A stretch of 52,000 nucleotides of DNA from Dehalococcoidia bacterium (GTDB taxonomy: Bacteria; Chloroflexota; Dehalococcoidia; Tepidiformales; Tepidiformaceae). Shown one piece after another: positions 49,403 through 52,000 of this stretch (the first letter of the stretch is position 1; each line of letters begins with the position of its first letter). The translations under genes were made by a program, and so were the position numbers. The stretch spans positions 1 to 52,000 of the forward strand of contig JADLBC010000047.1 in assembly GCA_020847985.1 (NCBI GenBank), in the 5' to 3' direction. The notes beneath the pieces are model-generated. The model was not told the DNA's origin. It worked only from the letters and a program-made list of their open reading frames with translations, and ran no database searches.

Positions 49403-50026
49403 CTAGACGCGCGGCTCCAGGAGCACGACCGTGAGCTCCGCCGGAAGCTGCGAACGGCTCACCGAGAGGCGCGGCTGCGGTTCCGGCTTCGCGCCCGATT
49501 CCTTCAAAAACTTCTCCACGGGGTCCAGCCCGGAACCCGAATCCAACTCCGTCGCGAAGTTCATCGGGATGGCGATGTGCGCATCGACCGAGGTCATGAC
49601 ATCGCTCGCGGCCGCGCCGCCGAGCGAATTCCCACCGCCCGCGGGGAAGAGGAGGATATCGACGCCCTTGAGCTCGTCCGGCACGGGGCCCGGCGCGGGC
49701 AAACCGAGGTGCGCCACGCGGATGCCATCGAGTTCGTAGATGTAGGCGATGTTCCGGCGGCCATCGGCGCGCCTGGTCGCGACGCCCGTCACGAGCACGC
49801 CACCGACTTCGTATTCACCCGGCGCTTCAAAAATGCGCTTGTAGCCGGTCACGGCATCGACGCACGAGTACTGCGCCTCGCCCCGGTTGCTGAGCGTGAC
49901 CACGTCCGCAGCGACCTTCGACAGCCGGTACCCGCTCTCCGGCGAACACGGGTCGGTGACGATGACGCCTTCGCGCCCCTTGAGCCGGAAGCAGGTCCGG
50001 CCGAGCCAGGTAATCTCCAGAGCCAT
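49403..50026 (-). CDS. Metallo-beta-lactamase fold protein with a degenerate metal site
   Basis: A 207-residue MBL-fold protein of the UPF0173-like type: MALEITWLGRTCFRLKGREGVIVTDP, GEYEVGGVLVTG, IAYIYELDGIRVAHLGL, GVDILLFPAGG. At the position of the HxHxDH zinc signature (after ADVVTLS) the sequence is NRGEAQYS, residues 47-54, so the metal ligands are missing and it is probably not a hydrolase of the normal kind. ATG 50026 lies exactly six bases after TACCAT on the minus strand. It may bind a ligand or act structurally. Confidence 0.85.
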   Translation of the reverse strand: MALEITWLGRTCFRLKGREGVIVTDPCSPESGYRLSKVAADVVTLSNRGEAQYSCVDAVTGYKRIFEAPGEYEVGGVLVTGVATRRADGRRNIAYIYELDGIRVAHLGLPAPGPVPDELKGVDILLFPAGGGNSLGGAAASDVMTSVDAHIAIPMNFATELDSGSGLDPVEKFLKESGAKPEPQPRLSVSRSQLPAELTVVLLEPRV

Positions 50027-50032
50027 GGTTCG

Positions 50033-50038
50033 ATGGTA
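50033..50038 (-). promoter_or_regulatory. -10 box of the MBL-fold gene (leaderless)
   Basis: TACCAT on the minus strand, six bases before ATG 50026. Confidence 0.6.
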
Positions 50039-50084
50039 CCCCGCTTCGCCGCAGTGGGCATGCGCGAGCGGCATCGGCCACGTG

Positions 50085-50090
50085 TAGCAT
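50085..50090 (+). promoter_or_regulatory. -10 box of the cyclase-like gene
   Basis: TAGCAT, 7 bases before ATG 50098; it overlaps the earlier ATG 50089, which speaks against that start. Confidence 0.5.
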
Positions 50091-50097
50091 GCCGCCC

Positions 50098-51051
50098 ATG
50101 GATGCCGCACTCGCCGATTGGTTGCTCGAAGGCGACCCGGCCGTGCGCTGGCAGGTCCAGCGCGACCTCCTCGATGCCTCGCCCGCGACGTGGGAAGCCG
50201 AGCGCGCCCGCATCGGCGGCGAAGGCTGGGGTGCCACCGTGTTCGCGAACCAGCAGCCCGGCGGCCGCTGGGGATCCGACCCCGCCAGCAAGAGCCGGTA
50301 TTCCGGGCTCTACTCCCCGAAGTGGACCTCGACGACCTTCAGCCTGCTGCTGCTCGCGCGAATGGGGCTGCCCCCGGGGGACGAACGTGCCCTCGCCGGC
50401 TGCCGCGCGCTGGCCGAAAACGGTAATTGGCTCCCCGATGGCGGCCTTGTGCTCTGGGCCGAACGGCCGCGCGCCCACGCCGAAGCGTGCGTCGTGTCCA
50501 TGCTCCTGCGCATCTTCGAAGCGAACGGCTACCGCGAGGGCGGCGCCCCGGGCGAACTCACGCGCTTCCTTCTCGAGCAGCAGTTCGCCGACGGAGGGTG
50601 GAACTGCCGGCTCGAAGACCACCACAGCTCGTTCAACACGACCTTGTTGGCGCTCGAAGGGCTTGCCGCGCTCGAACCATCGCCCATCGTTGGCGAAGCG
50701 ATGGCGCGGGGCCGCGAGTTCCTGCTCGCGCACCGGCTGTTCCGGTCGCACACCACGGGCGCCGTCGTGGCCGAGCGCTTCACGCACTTCACCGACCCCA
50801 TCGGCTGGCAATACACCATCCTCCGGGCGCTGGACCACTTCGCCACGACGGCAGCGCCCTGGGACGAACGCGCCGCCGACGCCATCGCCATCGTCGAAGA
50901 GCGGCGCGGGCCGGACGGGCGCTGGCGCGCGGCGACGCCGCCGGCGGGCCCGCGGCACGTGAACTTCCACGCCCCGCGCGAGGCATCGCGCTGGGTGACG
51001 TTGCGCTGCCTCCGCGCGCTGCGCTGGTGGAACGCCCGCCCCTCCGCCTGA
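50098..51051 (+). CDS. Terpenoid cyclase/prenyltransferase-fold protein
   Basis: A 317-residue all-alpha protein of the alpha/alpha-toroid type (squalene cyclase/prenyltransferase-like). The QW-like repeats are FANQQPGGRWGSD, LLEQQFADGGWNCR and RRGPDGRWRAA; an RAHAEACVVSMLLRIF-type helix pair lies between them. It is shorter than full squalene-hopene cyclase (about 630) and lacks the DxDD motif, so it is likely a single-domain relative of unknown activity. The start at 50098 was preferred over 50089 because a -10 box covers the latter. Confidence 0.8.
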   Translation: MDAALADWLLEGDPAVRWQVQRDLLDASPATWEAERARIGGEGWGATVFANQQPGGRWGSDPASKSRYSGLYSPKWTSTTFSLLLLARMGLPPGDERALAGCRALAENGNWLPDGGLVLWAERPRAHAEACVVSMLLRIFEANGYREGGAPGELTRFLLEQQFADGGWNCRLEDHHSSFNTTLLALEGLAALEPSPIVGEAMARGREFLLAHRLFRSHTTGAVVAERFTHFTDPIGWQYTILRALDHFATTAAPWDERAADAIAIVEERRGPDGRWRAATPPAGPRHVNFHAPREASRWVTLRCLRALRWWNARPSA

Positions 51052-51109
51052 CACCGAACGGCCCGGTACTATCTTGCGCCCGCGGCCGCACCCGCCCCGC
51101 GCGCTCCTG

Positions 51110-51142
51110 GCTACCGGGAACTAGGAACTGGGAACCGGGAAC
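51110..51142. repeat. Class A heptamer array before the terminator
   Basis: GGGAACT/GGAACT/GGGAACC/GGGAACG units adjacent to the T-run of the minus-strand terminator. Confidence 0.85.
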
Positions 51143-51143
51143 G

Positions 51144-51167
51144 AAAAAGGCCCCGTTGCCGGGGCCT
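51144..51167 (-). terminator. Intrinsic terminator of the anchored surface protein gene
   Basis: On the minus strand AGGCCCCG, GCAA loop, CGGGGCCT, then TTTTT. A textbook Rho-independent terminator. Confidence 0.88.
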
Positions 51168-51194
51168 TCTCCATGTGTTCCGGAAGAACCGGGT

Positions 51195-51776
51195 TTAGCG
51201 GCCCTTGCGAGCGACAGCCGCGCCACCCACGCCGAAGGCGAGGGCGCCGAGGCCGAGCGCGGCGAAGAGCCAGCCCAGCTCAGCACCGGGGACGGCATTG
51301 CCGCCACCGGTCGTCGGCGGGCGAGGCGTCGCCGAAGGCGAAGCCGAACCGGCCGGCGTCGGAGTCGGGGAAGTGTAGGTCAGGTCGAGCTGGTTCAGCT
51401 GGTAGTTAGCCCAGGAACCACTCTGCGCAGCCTTCTTATCCCCAATCCAGAACGAGACGCTCGCCCCATCGGTACCGCAGTTCGGCGTCGCACCGGGGTC
51501 CAGCGCGGGGACGTCGAGCACGTAGCGGCTCTGGCCGCTGGCGTTGAACGTCGTCGTCACACCGCAGGTGGAGTTCCCGACACGAGCTTCGATGCGCGTG
51601 CCGGCAACGGGAGCGACACCGTCGACGAGGACCGAACCGGCGAAACGGGCGGGCGGGTTCGGAGGCGATTCGGCCTGGGCCTCGTGGGCGCTGTACGCAC
51701 CCGCGAAACCGAGGACGACGATCCCGAGCGCCGCGGCAAGTCCGCGTCCGGCGAGCATCCTCACAACTTTCGTCAT
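51195..51776 (-). CDS. Exported, C-terminally anchored protein, 193 aa
   Basis: A secreted protein. The signal peptide is MTKVVRMLAGRGLAAALG then a hydrophobic stretch, cleavage near AQA-E. Residues about 35-130 form one Ig/carboxypeptidase-regulatory-like domain (FAGSVLVDGVAPVAGTRIEARVG, RYVLDVPALDPG) with two Cys. A Thr/Pro/Ser linker ends PRPPTTGGG, followed by a hydrophobic span and the basic tail ARKGR, an arrangement like a sortase sorting signal, although the motif is PPTTG rather than LPxTG. ATG 51776 has GGAG at 9 bases; a start at 51791 is possible. The terminator at 51144-51167 follows. Confidence 0.82.
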   Translation of the reverse strand: MTKVVRMLAGRGLAAALGIVVLGFAGAYSAHEAQAESPPNPPARFAGSVLVDGVAPVAGTRIEARVGNSTCGVTTTFNASGQSRYVLDVPALDPGATPNCGTDGASVSFWIGDKKAAQSGSWANYQLNQLDLTYTSPTPTPAGSASPSATPRPPTTGGGNAVPGAELGWLFAALGLGALAFGVGGAAVARKGR

Positions 51777-51889
51777 GCTAGCTAGCTCCATTCCTCTCTT
51801 CACGGCCAGGGGCAGTTCCACCTCTGATAGCCGGGAACCGGGACCCCTCTCCGAAGAGAGAAGTCCCGGCTTCGGCCATCAATCGGGTG

Positions 51890-52000
51890 TTACTGGTCCA
51901 CCTTGGTCGCGATGGTCCAGGTGACGGAGCTCGGCCCCTTGATGGCGATCCAGTAGGCCGCGCCCTGGTCGAGCGTAACCAGGTCGTTGGCACCCGGGAC
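51890..52000 (-). CDS. C-terminus of an exported or cell-wall protein (partial, runs off the right edge)
   Basis: The minus strand is open from the window edge for 36 codons to TAA at 51892-51890, ending VTLDQGAAYWIAIKGP, SSVTWTIATKVDQ. The pattern (GxAYWI plus VTWTI, hydrophobic strands near the end) fits a beta-sandwich of exported proteins. The start is outside the window. It is about 110 bases upstream of the anchored protein gene on the same strand. Confidence 0.6.
   Translation of the reverse strand, partial: VPGANDLVTLDQGAAYWIAIKGPSSVTWTIATKVDQ

Overview
High-GC bacterial chromosome window, dense with single genes and short operons on both strands. Gene content (SecA, Obg, GroEL behind a CIRCE element, ClpS, FabI, LysA, RicT next to DNA polymerase III delta prime, an F420-type LLM oxidoreductase, a DUF6295-like protein, XdhC) and extreme GC3 suggest a Chloroflexota bacterium, perhaps near Dehalococcoidia/Tepidiforma. 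That placement is inference from gene style, not from a marker gene. No rRNA, tRNA, prophage or CRISPR array is visible. A fragment of an insertion sequence lies at the left edge.

Layout: 1-1000, IS edge, a c-di-AMP (ydaO-type) riboswitch and a 60-residue zinc-ribbon gene. 1-11 kb: SDR, SMP-30, secA, a giant five-GAF hybrid histidine kinase, lysA. 11-18 kb: small membrane and secreted proteins, dedA, an aquaporin-arsenate reductase pair, fabI, an ABC1 kinase, DinB. 18-28 kb: acetyltransferase, ricT-holB, a large FecR/Ig surface protein, DinB, cca, a double Nudix protein, a LacI regulator. 28-41 kb: glycosyltransferase, acyl-CoA dehydrogenase, orphan HicB, ADP-forming acyl-CoA synthetase alpha-like protein, histidine phosphatase, universal stress protein, PP2C-like membrane protein, acyl-CoA ligase, xdhC. 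41-52 kb: groL, clpS, obgE, LLM-dienelactone hydrolase-DUF6295 operon, aminotransferase, degenerate metallo-beta-lactamase fold protein, terpene-cyclase-like protein and two anchored or secreted proteins.

The outstanding feature is what lies between the genes. About 3.9 kb, by my boundaries, consists of tandem HEPTANUCLEOTIDE arrays in some 30 intergenic places. At least six unrelated 7-mer classes occur: A (GTTCCCA/G), B (TCGAGCC), C (pyrimidine, CTTTTCT/CCTTCCT), D (TTAGCTG/TTGGCTG), E (ATTCCTC) and F (TGAGTGC). They are joined in a recurring order with short GC cores (GGGGATCAACCCC, GGGGTTGCCCC) into modular composite elements. They resemble in principle the heptameric STRRs of heterocystous cyanobacteria, but the multi-class modular form is not something I recognise. 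Arrays supply stop codons to several genes, encode both ends of the cca reading frame, enlarge a riboswitch stem and abut promoters.

A second genome-wide signal is leaderless transcription: thirteen genes have a TAnnnT -10 box exactly six bases before the start codon, three more have CAnnnT at the same spacing, and five are one base off. I used this to choose starts.
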